Source: Rossellomorea marisflavi (GTDB lineage: Bacteria > Bacillota > Bacilli > Bacillales > Bacillaceae_B). Taken from it: 64,000 nt of DNA. The notes under the pieces were generated by a model. The model was given only the letters and a program-made list of their open reading frames with translations, made no database searches and was not told the DNA's origin. Below, piece after piece: positions 29,522-37,936 of the stretch (the first letter of the stretch is position 1; each line of letters starts with the position of its first letter). The translations under genes were made by a program, and so were the position numbers. Location of the stretch: positions 1,363,501 through 1,427,500 of the forward strand of contig NZ_CP047095.1 of assembly GCF_009806575.1 (NCBI RefSeq), given 5' to 3'.

Positions 29522-29536
29522 ACTTGTAATACAAGT
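29522..29536 (+). promoter_or_regulatory. GntR-type operator 2 (GntR-glcD-glcF-lhgO operon)
   Basis: ACTTGTAATACAAGT, differing from operator 1 only in the central base. As there, a -10-like TATACT (29519-29524) overlaps it, and TTGTA precedes. It lies 22 bp before the regulator's start, implying autoregulation. Confidence 0.82.
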
Positions 29537-29558
29537 TGTTCACTAAAGGAGCTTTCAT

Positions 29559-30287
29559 ATGATATCACCGATTGAAAGAAAAAAAGTATCTGAACAAGTC
29601 CTTGATGAATTGAAAAGGATGATCAAAGATAAAGAATTCCCGCCAAACTCAAAGCTGCCATCTGAAAATGAACTGGCAGGCATGTTCGGGGTCAGTCGTT
29701 CTCCGATCCGGGAGGCGCTGAGAGTACTGCAGGCAGGGGGGATGGTAGAGTCGAGGCAAGGTGGAGGAAGCTACGTGAGAGAGGTCAACCTTGCGAATAT
29801 GCTGGATCCGGTCACCTTCGATTTCATCCATATCGATCAGGTCTATGAGCTTCTGGAGATGCGTACCGTCGTAGAGACAGAGGCCGCCTCTTTTGCAGCC
29901 ATGAGAAGGACTGAAGATGAACTGGAGGCCATCCGGAAGGCGCTTGATCTGTTCGCCGAAAAGATGGAAGACGAAACGTCTGTCGGATCCGAAGCAGACT
30001 TTGCTTTCCACCATGAAATCGTGAAAGCTTCAGGGAATCGCTTCCTCCTGCAATCAGTGGAGGGGCTTAGGGGACTCTACGAGAGGGCTCTTACATTTTC
30101 ATTGAAGCAGAATGTCGGCCTCGCCAGGAAGAGGCAGCAGATTTATGAAGAGCACGTGAAGATTTATGAAGCCATTGAACGTCAGGATGAGAAGGCAGCA
30201 GCTTACTATATGAAGAGGCATCTGATCAACGCCAGAATCAAACTCGGAGATAAGCGGATCAATCCCATGAAAGAGAGCATGGATTGA
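29559..30287 (+). CDS. FadR-type GntR regulator (FCD domain)
   Basis: A 242-residue transcription factor. Winged helix at about 8-75: SEQVLDELKRMIKDKEFPPN, LPSENELAGMFGVSRSPIRE and GGMVESRQGGGSYV. The FCD ligand domain follows, with metal or ligand contacts in ADFAFHHEIVKASGN and the H in IYEEHVKIYEAI. Members of this group (LldR, GlcC, CsiR, DgoR) sense small hydroxyacids or sugar acids. It is first in the operon with GlcD, GlcF and LhgO homologues; binding sites before this gene and before the TRAP operon are near identical. Confidence 0.92.
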   Translation: MISPIERKKVSEQVLDELKRMIKDKEFPPNSKLPSENELAGMFGVSRSPIREALRVLQAGGMVESRQGGGSYVREVNLANMLDPVTFDFIHIDQVYELLEMRTVVETEAASFAAMRRTEDELEAIRKALDLFAEKMEDETSVGSEADFAFHHEIVKASGNRFLLQSVEGLRGLYERALTFSLKQNVGLARKRQQIYEEHVKIYEAIERQDEKAAAYYMKRHLINARIKLGDKRINPMKESMD

Positions 30288-30308
30288 TTCGGAAAGGAGG
30301 CTCGGAAA

Positions 30309-31724
30309 ATGGAACTGACAATGGAATGCCGTCATGAACTGAAAGCAACCATGAAGGATCCCAAAAGATGCCTCGAGGATGCGGCCGATCTTTATAGCTA
30401 TGCCTATGATGCATCATTCGGGATCTTCCAGCCGGATCTCGTTCTTCAGCCTATGTCGACGGAAGAAACGGCTGCGATCGTGAAAATCGCCAACATTCAC
30501 CGTGTGCCGCTGTACCCGAGAGGAAGGGGAACATCTTTGAGTGGTGGGCCCCTTGCCGTCCATGGGGGTGTCGTACTCGATTTTTCCCTTTGGGATCAAA
30601 AGCTTGAGATCCACCCTGATGATATGATCGCCATCGTCTCCCCAGGAGTGTTGACCGGGTCCATTGACACCGCAGCCGGTAAGCACGGGCTGATGTATCC
30701 GCCTGATCCGAGCTCGGCTCATGTTTCCACTATTGGAGGAAATCTTGCTGAGAACTCCGGTGGACCGAGGGGGTTGAAGTATGGGGTGACGAAGGACTAT
30801 GTGATCGGTCTTGAGGTGGTCACTCCAGAGGGGGAAGTGATCAGGACCGGTGGGAAGACGGTGAAAAATGTAACCGGTTACGATTTAACCAAGCTCATTG
30901 TCGGGTCGGAAGGGACCCTTGGAATTGTGACCGAGGCCATCTTGAAGCTCATTCCGAAACCCGTGGCGACGAAGACGGCCCTTGTTCCTTTCAAGGATCT
31001 GGTCGATTCGGGCAAGGCAATCTCAAAAATCCTCACATCCGGGATCCTTCCTTCAAAAATGGAGATCATGGACCAGTCATCCCTCCTTGCGGTAGAGGAA
31101 TATGAGCCCCTGGGACTTCCAATCCATGCTGAAGCCGTCCTCCTTCTGGAACTCGATGGCCATCCAGAAGCCATTGCTCAAGAGATGGAGGTCGTGGAAA
31201 AGGTATGTCTCGACGCGGGAGCTGAAGAGGTGAAAGTCGCCCGGGATGCCATAGAAGAAAGGGAACTGTGGAAGGCGAGGAAACTTGTATCCCCTGCAAT
31301 TGTCAAAATCAAGCCAACAAAGATCTCAGAAGATGCGACGGTTCCCCGCAGCAAAATCCCGGAGATGTTCAGACGTTTAAAGATCATCAGGGATACCTAT
31401 GGGGTTCATCTGGTGGTCTTCGGACATGCGGGTGATGGAAACCTTCACCCGAATATCATCGCAGATCAAAGGGATGCCGAGGAAATGCGCCGCGTGGAAG
31501 AAGCGGTCGGTGAGATTTTCAAAGCGGCGGTGGAACTAGGGGGAACATTGTCAGGTGAACATGGGATCGGTGTCATGAAATCCCCCTTCATGGAAATGGA
31601 AGTCGGCAAGGAAGGCCTTGATATGATGCACCGGATTAAACGCGCATGGGATCCGAATAACGTCCTCAATCCAGGGAAGATCTTCCCGGAGCCAGGTCAA
31701 AGGCTGGTGCTGTCCAATGAGTAG
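30309..31724 (+). CDS. glcD: Glycolate/D-2-hydroxyacid oxidase FAD subunit (GlcD-like)
   Basis: A 471-residue FAD enzyme oxidising a 2-hydroxyacid. FAD-binding part: LYPRGRGTSLSGGPL, YPPDPSSAHVSTIGGNLAENSGGPRGLKYG, and VGSEGTLGIVTE. C-terminal part: HAGDGNLHPNI, with the metal-binding histidines, GEHGIGVMK and NPGKIFPE. The closest named type is GlcD of glycolate oxidase, but D-lactate and D-2-hydroxyglutarate enzymes have the same fold. It overlaps the glcF-like gene by 8 bp. There is no separate GlcE. Confidence 0.9.
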   Translation: MELTMECRHELKATMKDPKRCLEDAADLYSYAYDASFGIFQPDLVLQPMSTEETAAIVKIANIHRVPLYPRGRGTSLSGGPLAVHGGVVLDFSLWDQKLEIHPDDMIAIVSPGVLTGSIDTAAGKHGLMYPPDPSSAHVSTIGGNLAENSGGPRGLKYGVTKDYVIGLEVVTPEGEVIRTGGKTVKNVTGYDLTKLIVGSEGTLGIVTEAILKLIPKPVATKTALVPFKDLVDSGKAISKILTSGILPSKMEIMDQSSLLAVEEYEPLGLPIHAEAVLLLELDGHPEAIAQEMEVVEKVCLDAGAEEVKVARDAIEERELWKARKLVSPAIVKIKPTKISEDATVPRSKIPEMFRRLKIIRDTYGVHLVVFGHAGDGNLHPNIIADQRDAEEMRRVEEAVGEIFKAAVELGGTLSGEHGIGVMKSPFMEMEVGKEGLDMMHRIKRAWDPNNVLNPGKIFPEPGQRLVLSNE

Positions 31725-33009
31725 CACAATGGATTACACCACGTCCCTTGCCTACGATGAAACCTTTGCCTGCGTCCAGTGCGGATACTGCCTTCCTTCC
31801 TGTCCTACATATATCACAATGAAGAAAGAATCCCATTCCCCGCGGGGTAGGATCAATTTGGTGAAGATGGCTGCTGAAGGGAAGATCTCGATTGACGATC
31901 TGGCTGGCCCCATGGAGCTCTGCCTGGGATGCAGGGCGTGCGAACCGGCATGTCCCACCAATGTCCAGTACGGAAAGATCCTGGAATCTGCCCTCAGCAC
32001 GGTTTCTGCTTATCGAAAAGAATATGAAACGGTGAAGCAAAAGACGATAAAAAAGGTGTTATTCCACCATGTTTTTCCGAAGCGAAATGTTCTGGGCTTC
32101 ATCGGGTCGGGTCTGCACTGGTATCAGTCATGGCATCTCGATGACCTGGTCAAAAAGCTGAATCTGACAAGGGTCCTCCCTGAATCAATGAGGGAAATGG
32201 AGGCTATCATGCCTGAGGTCCTCTCCGGTAAACGAAAAGAAGAAACCACGGCGGTCAAAGAAGGGGAGACCCGCTTCAAAGTCGCCTTTTTCACAGGATG
32301 TGTCATGGACACCTTCTTCAGGAAAGTCAATGATCTCAGTATGAAGCTTCTTACGGCATCGGGCTGTGAGGTTCACTTCATTGAAGAGCAAACATGCTGC
32401 GGCGCGCTTCATCAGCATAGTGGTGAAAGGGACAAAGCAAAGGAACTCGCAATGGCCAATATTGAGGCATTCGAACAACTGGATGTTGATTTCGTCGTCA
32501 ACAGCATAGGAGGCTGCGGGGCAGCCATGGTCGAATATCATCATCTTTTCGAGCCGGAGGACGCATGGTATGACCGGGCAAAGCAATTCGCTTTGAAATC
32601 GAAGGATATCAGTACGATCCTTCACCAAGTGGACCTTCCTTTCAAGGAAGGGGCTCCTTTGAACGTTGCGTACCAGCCTTCCTGCCACTTAACGAATGTC
32701 CAGCGTGTCGTAGACGAACCCCAGGAGCTCATCTCGAAGATCCCGGGGGTTAAGTTCCTCCCGTATCCCGATATGAATATGTGCTGCGGATCAGCCGGCA
32801 TCTATAATCTGGTGCATTATGAAGAATCCATGGAAATCCTGGATATGAAAATGAAAAATATCTCATCGGTCCACCCGGATGTGATCCTCACCTCTAATCC
32901 AGGCTGCCATCTCCAGATGCTCCTTGGGGTCAAAAGGGAAGGTCTTGAAGGCAAGGTCAGGGTGATGCATCTCGTCGAATTGCTAGCAGAATCCTGCAAT
33001 ATCCAATAA
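31717..33009 (+). CDS. glcF: Glycolate oxidase iron-sulphur subunit (GlcF-like)
   Basis: A 430-residue electron-transfer partner of the FAD subunit. Two ferredoxin-type 4Fe-4S motifs are near the N-terminus: CVQCGYCLPSCP and CLGCRACEPACP. Two CCG domains follow, with EEQTCCGALHQHSGE and the matching MCCGSAGIYNL plus NPGCHLQ, as in GlcF/LutA/HdrB proteins. Electrons probably pass to the quinone pool. Start ATG overlaps the end of glcD. Confidence 0.92.
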   Translation: MSSTMDYTTSLAYDETFACVQCGYCLPSCPTYITMKKESHSPRGRINLVKMAAEGKISIDDLAGPMELCLGCRACEPACPTNVQYGKILESALSTVSAYRKEYETVKQKTIKKVLFHHVFPKRNVLGFIGSGLHWYQSWHLDDLVKKLNLTRVLPESMREMEAIMPEVLSGKRKEETTAVKEGETRFKVAFFTGCVMDTFFRKVNDLSMKLLTASGCEVHFIEEQTCCGALHQHSGERDKAKELAMANIEAFEQLDVDFVVNSIGGCGAAMVEYHHLFEPEDAWYDRAKQFALKSKDISTILHQVDLPFKEGAPLNVAYQPSCHLTNVQRVVDEPQELISKIPGVKFLPYPDMNMCCGSAGIYNLVHYEESMEILDMKMKNISSVHPDVILTSNPGCHLQMLLGVKREGLEGKVRVMHLVELLAESCNIQ

Positions 33010-33025
33010 GAAGGGCAGTGGTCAT

Positions 33026-34240
33026 ATGTATGATTTCATCATTGTAGGCGCAGGAATCGTCGGTCTTTCCGTCGGGCTTGCCATACATGAAAAGAATCCG
33101 GGAAGCAAGATCGTCCTGATTGATAAAGAAAAAGAGGTGGCTTCTCACCAGACCGGGCACAATAGCGGGGTGATCCACTCGGGGATTTATTACAAGCCGG
33201 GCAGTTATAAAGCCCGCTTTGCCAGACAGGGAAGCCGCACCATGACCGAATTTTGCAGGCAACATCAGATTGAGCACGATATTTGTGGAAAGGTCATCGT
33301 GGCCGCAAATGAGAAGGAGATTCCTCACTTGGAAGATCTTTATCAACGGGGCCTCCAGAATGAATTGAGTATTACGAAGCTCTCAAAAGAAGAACTTCTC
33401 GAAAAGGAACCCCATGTCAACGGCGTAGGAGCCATTCACGTTCCCATGGCAGGCATCGTGAATTACAGGCAGGTTTCAGAGAAAATGGCAGAAATCCTTT
33501 CAACTAATAATGGAGAGATCAAACTTTCGAAAGAAGTCAGAGCGATCCAGGAAGGAAAGGATGAAGTAGTGGTTGAAACCGAACGGGAAACGATCAGAGG
33601 CAGGTACCTCATCAACTGCGCGGGTCTTCAGAGCGACAGGATTGCCAACATGACGGGCTATCACGTCGATATGAAGATCGTTCCCTTCCGTGGTGAGTAC
33701 TACAAGCTGAAAGAGGACAAAAAGGACCTCGTGAACAACTTGATCTACCCTGTACCGAATCCGGACTTCCCGTTCCTCGGTGTCCACTTCACCCGAATGA
33801 TCGGAGGGGCAGTCGACGTCGGACCCAATGCGGTCCTTAGCCTGAAGCGGGAAGGATACAGGAAGACAGACTTTCATCTGAAGGATTTTGCAGAAGTGAT
33901 GACCTACCCTGGATTCTGGAAGATTGCATCAAAATATATGAAGGAAGGGATGGGGGAGATGATGCGCTCTTTCAGCAAGAAAAAGTTTGTTGAAAATGTA
34001 CAGGTGCTCATGCCCGCAATCCAAGAAGCCGACCTGGTGCCGGCAGATGCGGGAGTTCGCGCTCAAGCTTTGACAAGTGATGGTGAGCTCGTGGACGACT
34101 TCTTCATCGTGAATGGCAAAAGGAGCATCCATATCTGTAACGCTCCCTCTCCAGCCGCCACTGCTTCCCTCGAGATCGGAAAGGAAGTCGTGCGAAAGAT
34201 TCCATCCGATCATTTCGAACGAACGAAACAATTCACATAA
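33026..34240 (+). CDS. lhgO: L-2-hydroxyglutarate oxidase
   Basis: A 404-residue FAD-dependent oxidase of the DAO family converting L-2-hydroxyglutarate to 2-oxoglutarate. N-terminal dinucleotide fold DFIIVGAGIVGLSVGLAI, then the family stretch HQTGHNSGVIHSGIYY (flavin contact), AGIVNYRQVSE, NCAGLQSDRIA, FRGEYY and RAQALTSDGELVDDFF, all typical of LhgO. Last gene of the GntR operon, 16 bp after glcF. Its presence suggests that the operon handles 2-hydroxyglutarate or structurally related hydroxyacids, not only glycolate. Confidence 0.92.
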   Translation: MYDFIIVGAGIVGLSVGLAIHEKNPGSKIVLIDKEKEVASHQTGHNSGVIHSGIYYKPGSYKARFARQGSRTMTEFCRQHQIEHDICGKVIVAANEKEIPHLEDLYQRGLQNELSITKLSKEELLEKEPHVNGVGAIHVPMAGIVNYRQVSEKMAEILSTNNGEIKLSKEVRAIQEGKDEVVVETERETIRGRYLINCAGLQSDRIANMTGYHVDMKIVPFRGEYYKLKEDKKDLVNNLIYPVPNPDFPFLGVHFTRMIGGAVDVGPNAVLSLKREGYRKTDFHLKDFAEVMTYPGFWKIASKYMKEGMGEMMRSFSKKKFVENVQVLMPAIQEADLVPADAGVRAQALTSDGELVDDFFIVNGKRSIHICNAPSPAATASLEIGKEVVRKIPSDHFERTKQFT

Positions 34241-34245
34241 TCACG

Positions 34246-34269
34246 AACCGTCATAGGGCGGTTTTTTTT
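34246..34269 (+). terminator. Terminator of the GntR-glcDF-lhgO operon
   Basis: AACCG/CGGTT hairpin followed by eight T residues, just after lhgO. Confidence 0.8.
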
Positions 34270-34280
34270 GAGCAAAATCC

Positions 34281-34309
34281 TTGAGAGAAGATCCCCTAGA
34301 TCTTATACT
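34281..34309 (+). promoter_or_regulatory. clpE upstream promoter P1
   Basis: TTGAGA, 17 nt, TATACT. The spacer contains the inverted repeat AGATC-N5-GATCT. No CtsR box overlaps it. Confidence 0.6.
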
Positions 34310-34364
34310 GTTGCTCACACTCCAAAGCAGTCGGAGTGACATTAAAAAAAAATGAGCAAAAACC

Positions 34365-34393
34365 TTGAAAGTCAAAAAAGGTCAGAGTATACT
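34365..34393 (+). promoter_or_regulatory. clpE main promoter P2
   Basis: TTGAAA (34365-34370), 17 nt, TATACT (34388-34393). A CtsR box fills the spacer and a second lies just downstream. Confidence 0.8.
34370..34386 (+). promoter_or_regulatory. CtsR box 1
   Basis: AGTCAAA-AAA-GGTCAGA matches the heptad direct repeat RGTCAAA-N3-RGTCAAA with one mismatch and lies between the -35 and -10 of promoter P2. Confidence 0.85.
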
Positions 34394-34403
34394 ATTGTCA
34401 TAA

Positions 34404-34420
34404 GGTCAAAGTTAGTCAAA
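34404..34420 (+). promoter_or_regulatory. CtsR box 2
   Basis: GGTCAAA-GTT-AGTCAAA is a perfect CtsR heptad repeat just downstream of the P2 -10. A third partial heptad (GTCAAAT) follows at once. Confidence 0.9.
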
Positions 34421-34471
34421 GTCAAATTAGACCTTACCCATTGATGAATCTTGAACAGGAGGTCATACACA

Positions 34472-36601
34472 ATGAAATGTGAAGTTTGTCAACAACATCA
34501 AGCAACCATTGAATTGTTTACTCAAGTGAACGGAACGAAATCCAAAGTGCATATGTGTTCAACATGCTTTCAACAGCAGACCGCACCTTCTGGAATGCAC
34601 GGTGGATTCCCGTTCGATGAATTATTTAAAGGAATGAATATCGGAGGCAGCCAGCAGTCAGGATTCAAAGCCGGGCAAGGAAGCCAACCGCAGACTCAAC
34701 AAAGGGGCGGGGGAATGCTCGACCAGTTCGGACGCAATGTGACGGACGGAGCAAGAGCAGGACTGATCGACCCTGTCATCGGACGCGACAAAGAAGTCGA
34801 CCGGGTGATTGAAATCCTGAATCGCCGCAACAAAAACAATCCGGTCCTCATCGGGGAACCGGGTGTCGGTAAGACGGCTATCGCGGAAGGCCTTGCGTTG
34901 AAAATCGTAGCTGGAGACGTACCTTCGAAATTATTGAATAAAGAAGTATATGTAATGGATGTTGCTTCCCTTACAGCGGGAACAGGTGTAAGAGGTTCGT
35001 TTGAAGAGCGTCTGAAAGGCATCATCAATGAGCTTCAAAGCCGGAAAAACGTCATGCTCTTCATCGATGAGATCCACCAACTGGTCGGTGCTGGATCTGC
35101 AGAAGGAAGCATGGATGCAGGAAACATCCTGAAACCTGCACTCGCCCGCGGTGAGCTTCAGGTCATAGGGGCGACAACCCTTAAAGAATACCGCCAGATC
35201 GAAAAAGACGCGGCTCTCGAACGCCGCTTCCAACCCGTGATGGTCCATGAGCCTTCACTTGAGGAATCAATCGAAATCCTGAAAGGCCTCAAGGATAAAT
35301 ACGAAGCCTACCATAAAGTCACATTCACGGATGAAGCCATTGAAGCTTGTGTGAAGCTTTCACACCGCTACATCCAAGATCGTTTCCTTCCTGATAAGGC
35401 GATCGACCTCATGGACGAAGCCGGTTCAAAAGTGAACTTGCTTTCTGAAGGGAAAGATACAGCCGAACTTCATCAAAAACTAAATGACATCAAGATTAAA
35501 AAAGAGCAGGCTACAAAAGCAGAGAACTATGAAGAAGCAGCCCGCCTGAGAGACCAGGAAGCGGCTCTTGAAAAAACCTTGAACGAGGGACATCAAACTC
35601 ATGATGCCACTGTCGAAACCGAACTTATTCAATCGCTCGTGGAATCCAAGACAGGGATTCCTGTCGGCAAGCTCCAAAGTGACGACCGCGAGCGCATGAA
35701 ATCCCTTGAAGAAAATCTTGCAGGTAAAGTCATCGGCCAAGAGGAAGCCGTGAAGAAAGTGGCTAAAGCAATCCGCCGCAGCCGTGCAGGACTGAAGGCA
35801 AAACATCGTCCTATTGGTACATTCCTCTTCGTCGGCCCTACCGGTGTCGGGAAAACCGAGCTCACGAAGACGCTTGCAGAGGAACTCTTCGGGTCCAAAG
35901 ATGCGATGCTCCGACTCGATATGAGTGAGTATATGGAGAAGCACTCTGTTTCGAAGCTTATCGGATCACCACCTGGATATGTCGGTCATGAGGAATCAGG
36001 CCAGCTAACGGAAAAGGTAAGACGGAACCCGTATTCCATCATCCTTCTTGATGAAATCGAAAAAGCGCATCCAGATGTACAGCATATGTTCCTGCAGATC
36101 CTGGAAGATGGCCGTTTGACTGATAGCCAGGGCAGGACAGTCAGCTTCAAGGATGCTGTCATCATCATGACAAGTAACGCCGGAGTGACGGATGTGAAGG
36201 AAAAAGTTGTCGGTTTCGATACAGGCGGAACGGATGCCATCAAAGAAACCAACATTCTGACCTCTCTCGGAGCGTACTTCAAACCGGAATTCTTGAATCG
36301 CTTCGACAGCATCATCCAGTTCCAATCACTCGAAAAAGAAGAACTTCTTACGATTCTCGACCTTATGCTCGATGATCTAAGGAAAGATCTATCCGAACAG
36401 GGCATCACGATTACGGTCGATGCGGCCGCAAAAGAAAAACTGGTGGACCTTGGTCACCATCCTGCATTCGGTGCACGTCCTCTCCGTCGTGTCATTCAAG
36501 AACAGTTGGAAGATCGCATCGCGGATCTCCTTCTTGATGAAGACGGTGTGAAGGAAGTAAACGTGTCTGTGAAAGATGACACCATTATCGTCGGCTCATA
36601 A
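34472..36601 (+). CDS. clpE: ATP-dependent Clp protease ATP-binding subunit ClpE
   Basis: A 709-residue Hsp100 unfoldase feeding ClpP and acting on aggregated proteins in heat stress. N-terminal ClpE-type zinc finger: CEVCQQHQ then HMCSTC. First AAA module Walker A GEPGVGKTAIAEG and Walker B VMLFIDEIHQ; a UVR coiled-coil segment (ATKAENYEEAARLRDQEAALE) in between; second AAA module GPTGVGKTELTK and IILLDEIEKAHPDV. The zinc finger plus absence of the ClpC N-domain identifies ClpE. ATG follows AGGAGGTCATACACA. Regulated by the two CtsR boxes upstream. Confidence 0.96.
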   Translation: MKCEVCQQHQATIELFTQVNGTKSKVHMCSTCFQQQTAPSGMHGGFPFDELFKGMNIGGSQQSGFKAGQGSQPQTQQRGGGMLDQFGRNVTDGARAGLIDPVIGRDKEVDRVIEILNRRNKNNPVLIGEPGVGKTAIAEGLALKIVAGDVPSKLLNKEVYVMDVASLTAGTGVRGSFEERLKGIINELQSRKNVMLFIDEIHQLVGAGSAEGSMDAGNILKPALARGELQVIGATTLKEYRQIEKDAALERRFQPVMVHEPSLEESIEILKGLKDKYEAYHKVTFTDEAIEACVKLSHRYIQDRFLPDKAIDLMDEAGSKVNLLSEGKDTAELHQKLNDIKIKKEQATKAENYEEAARLRDQEAALEKTLNEGHQTHDATVETELIQSLVESKTGIPVGKLQSDDRERMKSLEENLAGKVIGQEEAVKKVAKAIRRSRAGLKAKHRPIGTFLFVGPTGVGKTELTKTLAEELFGSKDAMLRLDMSEYMEKHSVSKLIGSPPGYVGHEESGQLTEKVRRNPYSIILLDEIEKAHPDVQHMFLQILEDGRLTDSQGRTVSFKDAVIIMTSNAGVTDVKEKVVGFDTGGTDAIKETNILTSLGAYFKPEFLNRFDSIIQFQSLEKEELLTILDLMLDDLRKDLSEQGITITVDAAAKEKLVDLGHHPAFGARPLRRVIQEQLEDRIADLLLDEDGVKEVNVSVKDDTIIVGS

Positions 36602-36607
36602 TGAAGA

Positions 36608-36642
36608 AAAGGCGTATCGGTATTGACCGATACGCCTTTCTT
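36608..36642. terminator. Terminator between clpE and the HAD gene
   Basis: AAAGGCGTATCGGT/ACCGATACGCCTTT hairpin with T-rich flank, placed between the two convergent genes. Confidence 0.9.
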
Positions 36643-36650
36643 GTATGGAA

Positions 36651-37406
36651 TTATTGCTCATCCAATAGTTTATGGATGGCCTGCGCCACTCCGTGATCCG
36701 TGTTGCGGCCGGTTACCCAGTCTGCCGCCTCCTTGACGACTTCCTGCGCATTGCCCATGGCGACACCGATTCCGGCTTCACGTATCATGGCTATGTCATT
36801 CAGGCTGTCTCCGCATGCCATGACCTGGTCCATGGAAAGCCCGAGCCATTCACATACCTTGACGAGTGCTGCGGCCTTGTTCACGCCGGCAGGATTGATT
36901 TCAATATTGGTCGGGCTTGAGTTCGAAACTTCAAGTGCTTCATTATTCATGAGCTCGTCCAATACGACCTTCCTTACTTCATCATCCTTGATATCAAAAC
37001 CGAATTTGAGCCAGTTATAATCCTCGATCTTTCCATCAAAAGGGTTATGGCTGTTAAAAAGGCCTTGAGAAGTGGAAGACCAGAAGTAGACACTATCTTT
37101 ATCGTGGGTTTCCTTCAGTTTCCAAAGTTCCTTCACAAGCTCGGTATCCAAAGGAGTACCGTGGACAAGATTGTACTCCTTGTCGTAGATCTCCCCACCG
37201 TTTACGGTCACAAGGTAAGAAGATCTGCCAAGCTGGTCCGAAATATCGCGGCATGTGCGCAAGGAACGTCCCGTACTCAATACAACATGGATGCCTTTTT
37301 CTTTGGCGAGCTCAATAGCCTTCTCATTCTCTGGAGAGACCATTCCCTCGTCATTTACAAGCGTCCCGTCCATATCGAGGGCGATCAATTTAATATCTGT
37401 TGGCAT
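36651..37406 (-). CDS. Cof-type HAD-superfamily phosphatase
   Basis: A 251-residue sugar-phosphate or nucleotide-type phosphatase. HAD motif I is LIALDMDGTLVND (nucleophile Asp), motif II VVLSTGRS, and motifs III/IV GVNKAAALVKV with MACGDSLNDIAMI; the type IIB cap lies between. Substrate is not evident; Bacillus has many such paralogues (YwpJ, YkrA, YxeH). ATG start after AAGGACGTG, preferred over the in-frame TTG two codons upstream. A block of tandem repeats lies upstream. Confidence 0.88.
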   Translation of the reverse strand: MPTDIKLIALDMDGTLVNDEGMVSPENEKAIELAKEKGIHVVLSTGRSLRTCRDISDQLGRSSYLVTVNGGEIYDKEYNLVHGTPLDTELVKELWKLKETHDKDSVYFWSSTSQGLFNSHNPFDGKIEDYNWLKFGFDIKDDEVRKVVLDELMNNEALEVSNSSPTNIEINPAGVNKAAALVKVCEWLGLSMDQVMACGDSLNDIAMIREAGIGVAMGNAQEVVKEAADWVTGRNTDHGVAQAIHKLLDEQ

Positions 37407-37508
37407 TGACAATCACGTCCTTCTTAGAATTCTTCTCTAGTGTAATACAAAAACCACCATCCTTCTAGGAAAGAAGCTTTAGTCAGAGAGTAAAACAGTA
37501 TAAAATAA

Positions 37509-37635
37509 AGAAAAGCGGAGGCGGGTTGGGATGACCCGACAAGCATAAGGTGAGGAACCCGGAAAGGCGTTCTGTGCCTTTTTGGGTTCCTTGACTTATG
37601 ACCTCGAGGGTCAACCCGCCGGAGCTGGACAATAA
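37509..37635 (+). repeat. Dispersed stem-loop repeat, copy A1
   Basis: First of three tandem units with a 127-bp period. The unit begins AGAAAAGCGGAGGCGGGTT and ends CCCGCCGGAGCTGGAC. It folds on itself: GCGGGTT with AACCCGC, ACAAGCATAAG-side with CTTATGACC-side, GGAACCC with GGGTTCC, and an apical AAAGGC/GCCTTT stem followed by T residues. Related copies occur at 43.1-43.3 kb and 54.9-55.2 kb. No reading frame is supported. Confidence 0.92.
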
Positions 37636-37762
37636 AGAAAAGCGGAGGCGGGTTGGGATGACCCGACAAGCATAAGGCGAGGAACCCGGAAAGGCGTTCT
37701 GTGCCTTTTTGGGTTCCTTGACTTATGACCTCGAGGGTCAACCCGCCGGAGCTGGACAATAA
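37636..37762 (+). repeat. Dispersed stem-loop repeat, copy A2
   Basis: Nearly identical to copy A1; the visible change is T to C just after CATAAGG (GGTGAGG to GGCGAGG). Near identity shows recent duplication. Confidence 0.92.
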
Positions 37763-37882
37763 AGAAAAGCGGAGGCGGGTTGGGATGACCCGACAAGCAT
37801 AAGGTGAGGAACCCGGAAAGGCGTTCTGTGCCTTTTTGGGTTCCTTGACTTATGACCTCTCGAGCCCCAAGCGCTCCGAACT
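37763..37882 (+). repeat. Dispersed stem-loop repeat, copy A3 (3' arm replaced)
   Basis: Same as A1 up to CTTATGACCTC, then TCGAGCCCCAAGCGCTCC instead of GAGGGTCAACCCGCC. This 3' arm resembles that of copy B2 (CGAGCCCCAAGCGCCC) and no longer pairs with the GGCGGGTT arm, so the outer stem is broken. The bmrA-like start codon is about 55 bp further. Confidence 0.85.
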
Positions 37883-37936
37883 GACTCCCGCTCCATAGGT
37901 ACCCAATACATGACAAATCCCTGAAAGGAAGACCCA

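Noticed and set aside
37509..37882. CRISPR array
   Set aside because: The units are 127 bp, contiguous, without unique spacers, and each folds on itself.
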